Assembly (NCBI GenBank): GCA_000171835.1
Contig: ABHC01000006.1
Coordinates: forward strand, 1 to 64,000
DNA from: an alpha proteobacterium BAL199
GTDB lineage: Bacteria; Pseudomonadota; Alphaproteobacteria; Thalassobaculales; Thalassobaculaceae
Reading direction: 5' to 3'
DNA length: 64,000 nucleotides
Numbering within the stretch: position 1 is the first letter of the stretch; the number at the start of each line of letters is the position of its first letter. Shown piece by piece: positions 25,778 through 34,283 of the stretch. Below the pieces are notes generated by a model. That model had not been told where the DNA came from. It saw nothing but the letters and a program-made list of their open reading frames with translations, and searched no databases. Position numbers and translations under genes: made by a program.

Positions 25778-26746
25778 ATGGCAACTACCTCAAAAATTCT
25801 GTCCGGTTTAGCCGGCATCGCGGCGCTGGGCATGATGAGCTTGGCGGCTCCGGCGCAGGCATGGGAGCCAAACAAACCCATCGACTTCGTGATTATGGCT
25901 GGCGCCGGCGGCGGGGCCGATCAGATCGCCCGCTTCCTGCAGTCGGTGGCCGAGAAGAAGAACCTGACGACCCGTCCTCTCGTGCCGAACAACAAGGGCG
26001 GTGGATCGGGCGCCGAGGCGCTCATTGCCCTCAAAGAAGCTTCCGATCCGGATCACACGATCCTTGTCACGCTGAATTCATTCTTCACGACGCCACTGCG
26101 CCAGCCGAAGCTGGGTATCGACATCGCCACCTTCACACCGATCGCGATGATGGGGGTCGATCCTTTCGTTCTCTGGGTTCACAAGGACAGTGGCATCACG
26201 ACATTCGAGGATTGGCTCAAGGCCGTGAAGGCCGAGTCCAATTACGTCATGGGCGGCACGGGTAAGGGCCAGGAAGACTCGATCGTGATCGCCTTCATGG
26301 AGAAGGCCTTCGACATCAAGGTCAAGTACATCCCGTACAAGGGTGGCGGCGCTGTTGCAAAGGATCTTGCCGGCAAGCAGATCATGGCCACGGTTAACAA
26401 TCCTTCGGAAGCCAAGGGCTTTTATGCATCCGGTGACGTTGTTCCGCTGCTGGCCTTCTCGGACGAACGCATGCCAGCGTTCCCGAACGTCCCGACCGTC
26501 AAGGAGAAGGGGCAGAACTTCAGCTACTACAACCAGCGTGCGGTTGTGGGTGCCCCGGGCATGTCGGCTGACGCGGCAGCGTACTATCAGAACCTCTTCA
26601 AGACGATCTACGACGCCGATGAGTGGCAGGGTTACATGAAGTCGGAAAGCCTCTCGCCGCTCTGGATGTCGCCGGACAAGCAGAAGGCCTACTGGACCAC
26701 TCAGGTCGAGAACCACAAAGCACTGCTCGCCGACTCAGACAAGTGA
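25778..26746 (+). CDS. tctC: Tripartite tricarboxylate transporter, periplasmic binding protein
   Basis: This 322-residue exported protein (signal peptide 1-28, ending PAQAWEP) has the Bug/TctC fold: FVIMAGAGGGADQIARFLQ near the N-terminus and the carboxylate-binding loop region KYIPYKGGGAVAKDLAGKQI. AGGGAGGAATG-like spacing (GGGAGGAATGAC) precedes the ATG. It begins the transporter genes that continue with tctB and tctA. Within an oxalate operon the ligand is likely a short dicarboxylate, possibly oxalate itself; this is inference from position. Confidence 0.92.
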   Translation: MATTSKILSGLAGIAALGMMSLAAPAQAWEPNKPIDFVIMAGAGGGADQIARFLQSVAEKKNLTTRPLVPNNKGGGSGAEALIALKEASDPDHTILVTLNSFFTTPLRQPKLGIDIATFTPIAMMGVDPFVLWVHKDSGITTFEDWLKAVKAESNYVMGGTGKGQEDSIVIAFMEKAFDIKVKYIPYKGGGAVAKDLAGKQIMATVNNPSEAKGFYASGDVVPLLAFSDERMPAFPNVPTVKEKGQNFSYYNQRAVVGAPGMSADAAAYYQNLFKTIYDADEWQGYMKSESLSPLWMSPDKQKAYWTTQVENHKALLADSDK

Positions 26747-26785
26747 CTTCGGCGACCCGGTTTTCGGCTATTGAGGGAGGCCGAA

Positions 26786-27289
26786 TTGCGCCTCGGTGAA
26801 TTTGTTACGGCAGCTGTTCTGGCCGCTTTCTCCATGTACCTGATGTGGAAAAGTACCGAACTGGAAATCGGCTACATCCGGGGCGAAGGACCGGGAGGCG
26901 GGGCTTGGCCGTTCTGGCTCTCGGCGATCATGCTGATCTGCACAGCCCTGATCGCATTCAATGCGGGAAGGCGGACATCTCCGCCTTCCCGTTCTACCGA
27001 GCCGGTTCTCGATGCCGAGGGCCGGAAGATGTTGGTGCAGGTCTTCGGTGGGATCGTCGTATTCGTCGCGCTCGTGAGCGTTATCTCGATGTACGGCGCA
27101 ATGATGGTCTTCCTGTTCTACTATCTTTGGTTTCTTGGGCGGCACGGGTTTTACTTGTCACTCTCGATTTCGATCCTCACGCCTGTCGTGTTCTTTTTCT
27201 TCTTCGAAGCACTGATGCGCGTAACGTTGCCCAAAGGCATGCGGTTCACCGAGCCGTTTTTCAAAATGCTTAACACCATCATCTACTGA
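26786..27289 (+). CDS. tctB: Tripartite tricarboxylate transporter, small membrane subunit
   Basis: The best start is TTG 26786 (MRLGEFVTAAVLAAF), five bases after GAGGGAGG. The 167-residue product has four hydrophobic segments, near 5-22, 40-58, 85-115 and 115-140, as in the TctB family. A cytoplasmic loop rich in Pro/Ser separates the second and third. It pairs with the large TctA subunit 45 bp downstream in a sodium- or proton-coupled carboxylate importer. Sequence conservation is weak in this family, so the call rests on topology and context. Confidence 0.85.
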   Translation: MRLGEFVTAAVLAAFSMYLMWKSTELEIGYIRGEGPGGGAWPFWLSAIMLICTALIAFNAGRRTSPPSRSTEPVLDAEGRKMLVQVFGGIVVFVALVSVISMYGAMMVFLFYYLWFLGRHGFYLSLSISILTPVVFFFFFEALMRVTLPKGMRFTEPFFKMLNTIIY

Positions 27290-27334
27290 TCTGACAGGCA
27301 GGCACGTACGGCTGAACGTGGCGGAGGAGATCGC

Positions 27335-28837
27335 GTGGAAATTCTGGGACATCTTCTGGACGGCCTTGCACAGGCTTCACAGCCGATCAACCTGCTGCTG
27401 ATCGTCGTCGGCGTTACACTCGGCTTGTTCATCGGCATGATGCCGGGGTTGGGCTCGGTGAATGGTGTAGCAATCCTGCTGCCCATTACCTTCCTGGTGC
27501 CACCCGCGTCGGCGATCATCTTTCTTGCCGCGATCTACTACGGAGCGATGTACGGGGGGGCCATCAGTTCGATCACCCTCGGCATACCCGGCGCCTCAAC
27601 GGCGGTAGCGACGACGTTCGACGGGCGACCACTGGCGCTCAAAGGGCGAGCCAGCCTTGCGCTCGTGACGGCCGCCATCGCGTCCTTCGCCGGCGGCACC
27701 GTATCGATCGTCTTGTTCACGATGTTCGCCCCGCCGCTGGCGTCGGTTGCCCTGAGCTTCGGGCCGCCGGAAATCTTCGCCCTCATGTTGCTGGCTTTCG
27801 CCACTTTCGTCGGGCTGGGTGGGGACGACATTCCGAAAACCGTCCTGTCGATTTGCTTGGGGTTGGTTCTCGCTGCCGTTGGGTTTGACGAGATCTCCGG
27901 CGAGCCGCGCCTCGTGTTCTTTGATATTTCGGGATTCCTGCACGGCATCAACTTCCTGGTGCTGGCGATCGGCATCTACGGCATCGGCGAGATGCTGTGG
28001 ACGATCGATACGACGCGCGGGAAAGTCACCACCACTGAAGCCAAAATGACGATCAAGGGAGTGCTTGCGGATACCAGGGAATGCCTGACCAACGGCTGGA
28101 AGGGCATGACCATCGGTTCGTTGCTCGGCTTCTTTGTGGGCATTCTGCCTGCTGCAGGTGCGACGCCGGGGTCGCTGATGGCCTACGGTGTCGCCAAGTT
28201 GACCTCCCGCGACCCCAATTCTTTCGGGAAGGGCAATGTCGACGGTGTTTCCGCGCCTGAGTCTGCCAACAATTCGGCGTCGACCGGATCGATGCTGCCG
28301 ATGCTCACCCTAGGCATTCCGGGTTCACCGACCACCGCCATCCTGCTCGGTGGCATGGTGATCTGGGGCCTCACGCCCGGGCCGCGGCTTTTTGGAGATG
28401 AGCCCGAGTTCGTCTGGGGATTGATTGGATCGTTCTATCTGTCCAACTTCTTCGCCCTGATAATCAACCTGTCGTTTATTCCGTTGTTCATATGGATGCT
28501 GCGGATGCCGTTCGCCATCCTGGCGGCCATGATCTTCGTGTTGTCGATCGTGGGTGGCTATGCGGCGACGACGGACATGCACGATGTCTGGCTGATGTTG
28601 CTGTTCGGCCTGGGCGGGTTCTTCCTGCGCAAGTTCGAATATCCGGTCGCACCTGCCGTTCTTGCCATCGTACTTGGGCCGATTGCAGAGCCAACGTTGC
28701 GGCAATCGTTGCTTCTGTCGTCAGGCGATCTGAGCATCTTTGTCACCCGGCCGATCGCAGGGCCGATCACGATCATCGCGATTGTCCTCATCCTTCTGCC
28801 GCTGTTCAAACTGATCCGAAGCCGATACCGCGGTTAA
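27335..28837 (+). CDS. tctA: Tripartite tricarboxylate transporter, large membrane subunit
   Basis: The 500-residue protein starts at GTG after GGAGGAGA. It has about a dozen transmembrane helices and the two TctA signature segments: LFIGMMPGLGSVNGVAILLP near the start, and GFFVGILPAAGATPGSLMAY with GVSAPESANNSASTGSMLP in the middle. These glycine/serine/asparagine stretches form the substrate path. It is the permease of the system with TctC and TctB and the last transporter gene of the operon. Confidence 0.95.
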   Translation: MEILGHLLDGLAQASQPINLLLIVVGVTLGLFIGMMPGLGSVNGVAILLPITFLVPPASAIIFLAAIYYGAMYGGAISSITLGIPGASTAVATTFDGRPLALKGRASLALVTAAIASFAGGTVSIVLFTMFAPPLASVALSFGPPEIFALMLLAFATFVGLGGDDIPKTVLSICLGLVLAAVGFDEISGEPRLVFFDISGFLHGINFLVLAIGIYGIGEMLWTIDTTRGKVTTTEAKMTIKGVLADTRECLTNGWKGMTIGSLLGFFVGILPAAGATPGSLMAYGVAKLTSRDPNSFGKGNVDGVSAPESANNSASTGSMLPMLTLGIPGSPTTAILLGGMVIWGLTPGPRLFGDEPEFVWGLIGSFYLSNFFALIINLSFIPLFIWMLRMPFAILAAMIFVLSIVGGYAATTDMHDVWLMLLFGLGGFFLRKFEYPVAPAVLAIVLGPIAEPTLRQSLLLSSGDLSIFVTRPIAGPITIIAIVLILLPLFKLIRSRYRG

Positions 28838-28988
28838 AGGCATCGGAGGCGCGTGAGATGCCCGAAAGGGTGACTGGGACGCCGGTGGTACCGGGTCTCG
28901 GGGTGGCTCGGGACAATCGATGCTCGTCCCTGTACCATCGATGCAATGCCGAACCACCGGTGTTCGCGGCTATCGAGACTCAGCGGGA

Positions 28989-30611
28989 ATGACCGGACCC
29001 GACGCTCAGTTTGACGCTTGGAATCCGGGTATCGCCTCGGCGATTCCGGCGCGTCTTTTGCCGTTGGTGACGCTTTACAGGCCGGAGAACTCGAGCGTTG
29101 GCTACCGGGAGGCCAGGGAACTGGCTGAGATCTGCGGGCTGAACCCGTACGAAATGACCGCGTTCGGCGTTCGCCGATTGGTCGTGCATGAACTGCTGAT
29201 CCGTGTGACTGCCGATCTTCATGTGCCGGATGGGCCGAACTATGCCGATCTTGGCCTGCGTCTGCGCGGCATGACCGCCCGCATACTCGAAGCCCATGTT
29301 GAGCCAAAGATCGGCGATCTCGAACGGGCCTTTGACGAGTTGCGCGATGATATCGACAACCGGCTCCGCGCGCTGCTCGATCGGGATATCTTCGCCCGCC
29401 CTGCTCCGGTGCGCGTGGCCAAGCAAAGCATTCTCGCGCGGATCTTCGGCAAAAAGGAGCAAGCCAGCGCCGAAGAAACGCTGCCGGAGCTCATCGCAAT
29501 AACACGGTGGGAGAATGCGATTCCGCAGGCCGACTCCCAACTCGAAAAGGTGTGCCTGCAAGGACTGCGCAAGATCGTCTCGGGAATTGTGGGACAGCGC
29601 GGCCGCCTCATGGCCGACAGGGATACTGTGGTCCGGTTGGCGTCGAACTGGATATGCAACTCCTACGGAAGCGACAGGATCGGAGACATGCTGGATCCGA
29701 TCATCCGAGACGCCGCTGCCGCAGAAAACTACAAGTATCTGCCATTCCAGAACTCGCCGGTGATCCTGAACGTCAAGGGGGCGTCTGCCGCCGGGAAAAG
29801 CACTATTCGTCCACTGCAAAGAAAACTTGCGCAACGTTTGGGGGTGCCCTGGGAGTATTTCGCTTTGATCAGTCCGGATTATTGGCGAAAATTTCTTCTT
29901 GATTATAAAAGTCTTGGGGATGATCAAAAGTACGCGGCGATGCTGACCGGGCAGGAACTCGAAATAATCGATAAGAAGCTCGACGGATACATTGAGCGTA
30001 AGGCGACGCGCTCGGAGCTTCCGCATCTCCTGATCGACAGGTTCCGGTTCGACAGCTTTCAATCAGGGACAAGCCAGCCGGCCGACAGCCGATTGCTGAG
30101 CAGATTCGGTGACACGGTGTTCATGTTCTTCGTCATCACGCCGCCCGCCGAAACGGTGGAACGTGCGTGGACGCGCGGGATTGAGACGGGGAGATACAAG
30201 GCCGTTGACGACCTTCTCTATCACAATATCGAAGCCTACACGGGAATGCCTCAACTGTTCTTTACCTGGGTGAAGAAAGACCGGCAGAAAGTACATTTTG
30301 AATTTCTGGATAACAGTATTCCATATGGCGAAACGCCTCGATCGGTCGCTTTCGGGTGGAACGACAAGATTGCGATTCTCGATCTGGAATGCTTAAGGAA
30401 AATGGTGGTCTATCAAAGAATCAACGTTGATGCCCGAAAGCCGGAAGATGTCCTTCTCCGGACGGAATCTCCGTCAAATGACATTGTACTGGAATGCATT
30501 AGGAGAATTTCGGATGTCACATTTGTTGACCCTGGGACGCTGGAAGTTGTGGGTCACACAAAAAATGGAAAATGCGACCTTGCCTATCCGGTTGACTCCC
30601 ATGCCCACTAG
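28989..30611 (+). CDS. P-loop kinase-like protein, interrupted by IS1595
   Basis: The start is ATG 28989. About 240 helical residues of no recognised family precede a P-loop nucleotide-binding domain: GASAAGKST at about 264-272, then ALISPDYWRKFLLDY and HLLIDRFRFDSF, which resemble zeta-toxin/phosphotransferase-type kinases. The gene is 151 bp downstream of tctA in the same direction. IS1595 copy 2 starts after codon 530 (30578). The last ten residues and the stop are IS-encoded. Joining across the IS gives 585 residues, ending at 31834. All visible kinase motifs lie before the break, so activity may survive. The substrate is unknown. Confidence 0.6.
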   Translation: MTGPDAQFDAWNPGIASAIPARLLPLVTLYRPENSSVGYREARELAEICGLNPYEMTAFGVRRLVVHELLIRVTADLHVPDGPNYADLGLRLRGMTARILEAHVEPKIGDLERAFDELRDDIDNRLRALLDRDIFARPAPVRVAKQSILARIFGKKEQASAEETLPELIAITRWENAIPQADSQLEKVCLQGLRKIVSGIVGQRGRLMADRDTVVRLASNWICNSYGSDRIGDMLDPIIRDAAAAENYKYLPFQNSPVILNVKGASAAGKSTIRPLQRKLAQRLGVPWEYFALISPDYWRKFLLDYKSLGDDQKYAAMLTGQELEIIDKKLDGYIERKATRSELPHLLIDRFRFDSFQSGTSQPADSRLLSRFGDTVFMFFVITPPAETVERAWTRGIETGRYKAVDDLLYHNIEAYTGMPQLFFTWVKKDRQKVHFEFLDNSIPYGETPRSVAFGWNDKIAILDLECLRKMVVYQRINVDARKPEDVLLRTESPSNDIVLECIRRISDVTFVDPGTLEVVGHTKNGKCDLAYPVDSHAH

Positions 30612-31658
30612 ATCTAGCGTTTGGCATGGATGTCCTGGCCCGAGAAGATCTGCCGTTTCCGCAGTCGCTGCCGGAATTTCAGTGCTTTTTTCCCGACGAC
30701 GCGGCCTGTGCTGCATATCTCGAAAAGGCCCGCTGGAATGGTGGGTTCGTCTGCCCGAGATGCGGCGTTGTCGGCGAACCGTTCCGTTTCGAGGCGCGTC
30801 CGGGCGTTCTGCGCTGCCGCGCCTGTCGCAAAGACGTAAGCCTGATGGCTGGGACTGTCATGGAGCGCAGTCACACGCCGTTGTCGACCTGGTTCTGGGC
30901 GGCTTACCTGATGGCCAGCCAGACGCCCGGAATGTCGGCCGTTCAATTTCAACGGCAACTCGGCCTGTCGCGCTATGAGACTGCATTCGGCATCCTTCAC
31001 AAGCTCCGCGCCGCGATGGTGCGCCCAGAGCGCGACAAGATTGGCGGCAAGCCGCAAGAGCATGTCGAAGTGGATGAAACGTGGGTTGGAGGGCGCACCC
31101 GAGGCGAGGGCCGGGGAGTCCATCACAAGGTTCTCGTCTCCTGCGCCGTGGAGGTGCGTCGCCGCAAGCCGGGAACCAAACTCGACAATCGGAAAGACGG
31201 TCGCTACGCGGGACGCGTTCGTCTCGCCGTCGTCCCCGACCGCAGCGCCAATTCGCTCGGCAGTTTCGTCGAAAACGCCGTTGCTCCCGGATCGCTGATC
31301 GTCACCGACGACTGGAGCGGCTATGCCGGGCTTCGCAAGCGCGGATTCGACCACCACGCGATCGCCGAATGCGGAGACCCGGAGATCGCAGAGGAATTCC
31401 TGCCGATCATCCACTTGGTCTTCGCCAATCTGAAGACCTGGATCAATGGCATCCATCACGGCGTCAGTGCCAAGCATCTGCAAGCCTACCTCAACGAGTT
31501 CACGTTCCGCTTCAATCGGCGCTTCTATCCGTTCAACTCGTTCCGCTCACTGCTCGGAATCGCCGGCGGGGCCGCAGCGCCGACCTTCGACGGGCTCTAC
31601 TCGGGAGAATGGACTCACCCTACATTTAGTGGGTGTGGGTAACAACCGGATAGGCAAG
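30579..31658 (+). mobile_element. IS1595-family insertion sequence, copy 2
   Basis: This 1080-bp element matches copy 1 (5602-6681) at a constant offset of 24977 and in the same orientation. It has the same inverted ends and a perfect 8-bp target duplication AATGCGAC (30571-30578 and 31659-31666). The clean duplication and lack of divergence indicate recent transposition. Confidence 0.95.
30626..31642 (+). CDS. IS1595-family transposase (second copy)
   Basis: The 338-residue product is identical to that of 5649-6665: N-terminal zinc ribbon, then the ISXO2-like DDE domain with VEVDETWVGG and IVTDDWSGYAG. Both genes are intact, so either could supply transposase to both elements. The host gene it interrupts encodes a P-loop protein. 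Confidence 0.95.
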   Translation: MDVLAREDLPFPQSLPEFQCFFPDDAACAAYLEKARWNGGFVCPRCGVVGEPFRFEARPGVLRCRACRKDVSLMAGTVMERSHTPLSTWFWAAYLMASQTPGMSAVQFQRQLGLSRYETAFGILHKLRAAMVRPERDKIGGKPQEHVEVDETWVGGRTRGEGRGVHHKVLVSCAVEVRRRKPGTKLDNRKDGRYAGRVRLAVVPDRSANSLGSFVENAVAPGSLIVTDDWSGYAGLRKRGFDHHAIAECGDPEIAEEFLPIIHLVFANLKTWINGIHHGVSAKHLQAYLNEFTFRFNRRFYPFNSFRSLLGIAGGAAAPTFDGLYSGEWTHPTFSGCG

Positions 31659-31666
31659 AATGCGAC

Positions 31667-31834
31667 TATGAGGTTTTTGATTTTTTCAGAAAATTATCAA
31701 TCGTCGTTGAATACACGTCTGAATATAGCGAAATTTTATGTTTAGCGGAGTCGGAGAATAGGTCTGCTTTTGCGTCAGCTCTAAATTTTGACTATGAGAA
31801 AACATTCACTGTCGGCAGTTGGAAGCGTGGATAG
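31667..31834 (+). pseudogene. 3' remnant of the P-loop protein gene
   Basis: Directly after the right target duplication the frame of the P-loop gene resumes (YEVFDFFRKLSIVVEYTSEY) and runs 55 codons to a TAG at 31832-31834. The exact frame continuity across the IS shows this is the original 3' end. Confidence 0.8.
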
Positions 31835-31902
31835 CTTTGACGATGGTACCGTCGGCGCGTCGCATTGAGCTTGATGTGTCCACGATCTTGAATGGTTCGC
31901 CT

Positions 31903-32496
31903 TCAGCGCCTCGATTTCGGTCGCATCGGCAATGCGATGCGACCCATCACCCCGTCGCGCAGGACGAGCCAGTGCATCAAGCCTGCACCGACATGCATGA
32001 CGATCAGCAGCGCGATCGCCCACCCGACGTATCGGTGCCAATCGTAGAGTAGGGTCCCGACGGTCTCGCTCTTGGGCACGACCTGCGGGAAGTCCCAGGC
32101 GAAGAACTCCACGGGATAGTCAGACATGTCGGTGGCCAGCCAGCCCAGCACCGGCATCGCGATCAGCAACACGTAAAACAGATAGTGGACGGTCAGGCTG
32201 ATGCCTTGTTGCCACGGCTTGAGCGGCGGATCGTAAGCCGGACGGCCTCGATCGATCCGTACGAACAGGCGTATCAGCATCAGCCCCAGTACGATCAGGC
32301 CGAAGGTCTTGTGATACTCGTAGAGAACGTCGCGCCCCGGCCCGCCAAGCACTGCGGTGACCCGGTCGAATCCAAGCCGACCGATCGTCAGTCCGCCGGC
32401 CAGCGTTGCGAGCACCAGCGCCGCGACCACCCAATGCAGGATGCGCTGGAGCGGGGTGAATCCGGTGTTCGGTCCAGGGGGATTCGATTCAGGCAT
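31903..32496 (-). CDS. Cytochrome b561
   Basis: The 197-residue membrane protein has four transmembrane helices. The histidines that would bind two hemes are visible in RILHWVVAAL, YEYHKTFGLI, LTVHYLFYVL and LIVMHVGAGLMHW. It would carry electrons across or within the inner membrane, often in superoxide or quinol chemistry. It is transcribed divergently from the LysR gene at 32658, so the two may share a control region, though that regulator may equally serve the TRAP genes on its other side. Confidence 0.92.
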   Translation of the reverse strand: MPESNPPGPNTGFTPLQRILHWVVAALVLATLAGGLTIGRLGFDRVTAVLGGPGRDVLYEYHKTFGLIVLGLMLIRLFVRIDRGRPAYDPPLKPWQQGISLTVHYLFYVLLIAMPVLGWLATDMSDYPVEFFAWDFPQVVPKSETVGTLLYDWHRYVGWAIALLIVMHVGAGLMHWLVLRDGVMGRIALPMRPKSRR

Positions 32497-32657
32497 GACA
32501 TTCTTCTCCCGTCCGCTTGGCTGGGCCGGTCCAGATTGCGCTCGCAGACCTGTCTACCGCAACGTCCGGTTGGCCTGTGTGCGAACCGGTCGGTCAGGTC
32601 CGGAAGGTTTCATGCGTAAGATCCCGGACACCTGATAGTGCCTGGAGGGCGGGATCC

Positions 32658-33572
32658 ATGCAGTTCACCATCGATCAACTCAACGCGTTCATAGCGGTGG
32701 CGCGCGAGCAAGGCGCGCGTCGGGCCGCTGAAACGATGCGGTTGTCGCAGCCCGCCGTGACCGCGCGCATTCAAGCGTTGGAGAGCGCACTGGCGACCCG
32801 GTTGTTCGAACGGCGGGGCGGCGGGATGTCCCTCACGCGTCGCGGCGCGATTTTGCTTCGATACGCCGAGGAGCAGATGCGTCTGCTCGACCGAATTCGC
32901 CGCGACGTATCGGAGCCGTCGGAGGTCGAAGTCAGTCTTCGCCTCGGGGTCGCGGAAACGATCGCGCTGACCTGGCTCCCGATATTCGTCACCCGGATGC
33001 GGCACCAGTTCCCGAAGATCGACATCGAGATCAGCGTCGATATGTCCGTCAACTTGAGCCGGTCGTTGATCGCGCAGAGCCTGGACCTGGCCATTCTCGT
33101 GGGCCTGGTGTCCGAGCCGGCGGTTGCCAACCTACCGCTCCCGAATGTCGAACTGGGATGGTACGCCGGTCCGGGGATTCCGATCTCAGGCGATCCGAAG
33201 GACATGTTCCTGTCCAGGCCGATCATCACCTTCGCGCGCAGCACCAATTCATTCCACGAGCTCAAGTCGAACCTCTTCGACCGCTACGGCACCGGGGTGG
33301 CGTTCTTCTCATCGACCTCGCTGTCTGCTTGTCTGGGCATGGTCGCGTCGGGGCTCGGGATCGCCGCCTTGCCCAGGGCACTGGCCAGGCGCGATGTCGA
33401 GGACGGCCGCGTGGTATCGTTTGATCCTGGATGGACACCAAGCGACTGGCAATTCTCGGCCGCGCTGTTTCGGGATCCGCCGAATTTCGTAGCGGAACGA
33501 GCTGTCGAGGTCGCGCAATGGGCCGCAGCTGACTTTGATCGGGATTTTCGATCGATTTCGATCAGAAATTAA
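32658..33572 (+). CDS. LysR-family regulator
   Basis: This 304-residue protein starts at ATG 32658 (MQFTIDQLNAFIAVAREQGA), with the helix-turn-helix in RRAAETMRLSQPAVTARIQA and the effector domain from about 90 (VSLRLGVAETIALTWLPIFV). It lies between the divergent cytochrome b561 gene and the TRAP genes downstream in its own direction. Regulation of the TRAP transporter is the more common arrangement. The TRAP genes are damaged, so its target may no longer function. Confidence 0.9.
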   Translation: MQFTIDQLNAFIAVAREQGARRAAETMRLSQPAVTARIQALESALATRLFERRGGGMSLTRRGAILLRYAEEQMRLLDRIRRDVSEPSEVEVSLRLGVAETIALTWLPIFVTRMRHQFPKIDIEISVDMSVNLSRSLIAQSLDLAILVGLVSEPAVANLPLPNVELGWYAGPGIPISGDPKDMFLSRPIITFARSTNSFHELKSNLFDRYGTGVAFFSSTSLSACLGMVASGLGIAALPRALARRDVEDGRVVSFDPGWTPSDWQFSAALFRDPPNFVAERAVEVAQWAAADFDRDFRSISIRN

Positions 33573-33716
33573 GATTTGTCTTGATCGTGCCGGGCTTCAA
33601 CAATCATCCACGGGGGACACAGGCGATGCGGTATCAGGACTTGTTGATCTCGGGATCGAGAACCGCCGACGCGATTACGGCTGCTCGCCGTGCAATCCCG
33701 TTTTGGATGTCGTGAG

Positions 33717-34283
33717 ATGGACCACGGCGAATCTGATTTTGGGCTTGAGGGACTGACGCGGCGGATCTCAAGGGGTCTGGCCTGGATTGCCGGCGGCGCG
33801 ATCCTGTTCGGCTGTGCCGTTCCGATCACCATCGACGTGGTGTCCCGATTCTTCCTGAATCGCACGCTTCTGGAAAGCTTCGAGATTTCCGGCTACGCGC
33901 TGGCGGCCTGTATCGGCCTCGGCATGGGCTACACAGTATCCACCAAAGCCAATGTCCGAGTGGATTTCCTGACCATGCGCCTGCCGCCCAGGATCAGGGT
34001 CGTCTTCGACCTGGCGGCGGCAGTTGCTCTTGCAGTGGTCGCGGCGGCGTTTGCCTACTTCGCCTGGGGAGTGCTGCAGCAGTCCGGATCCATGGACGCG
34101 CGATCCATGTCGATCCTTCGGGTTCCTCTGGTCATCCCACAGGGTGTCTGGTGGATCGGTCTGTTCTGGTTTGCCTGCGTTGCGATCCTGACGCCGGTCC
34201 TCGCAATTCTGAAAGTGCTGAGGCTGTTGCAGAATCACCGGTTCCACCGACGATCTCCGCTTGACCCACTGACGGGGTCCTGA
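33717..34283 (+). CDS. dctQ: TRAP transporter small subunit, C-terminus replaced by IS sequence
   Basis: From ATG 33717 the protein has 188 residues with four transmembrane helices of the DctQ family (GLAWIAGGAILFGCAVPITI, a second near ESFEISGYALAACIGLGMGY, and two more). The IS1182-like element enters at 34242 after residue 175, so the last 13 residues come from the IS. Removing the IS restores a C-terminus ending ADGRPENPR at 35903, overlapping the dctM start as ATGA. The four helices are intact, so partial function is possible, but dctM is now about 1.6 kb away behind a transposase gene. Confidence 0.8.
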   Translation: MDHGESDFGLEGLTRRISRGLAWIAGGAILFGCAVPITIDVVSRFFLNRTLLESFEISGYALAACIGLGMGYTVSTKANVRVDFLTMRLPPRIRVVFDLAAAVALAVVAAAFAYFAWGVLQQSGSMDARSMSILRVPLVIPQGVWWIGLFWFACVAILTPVLAILKVLRLLQNHRFHRRSPLDPLTGS

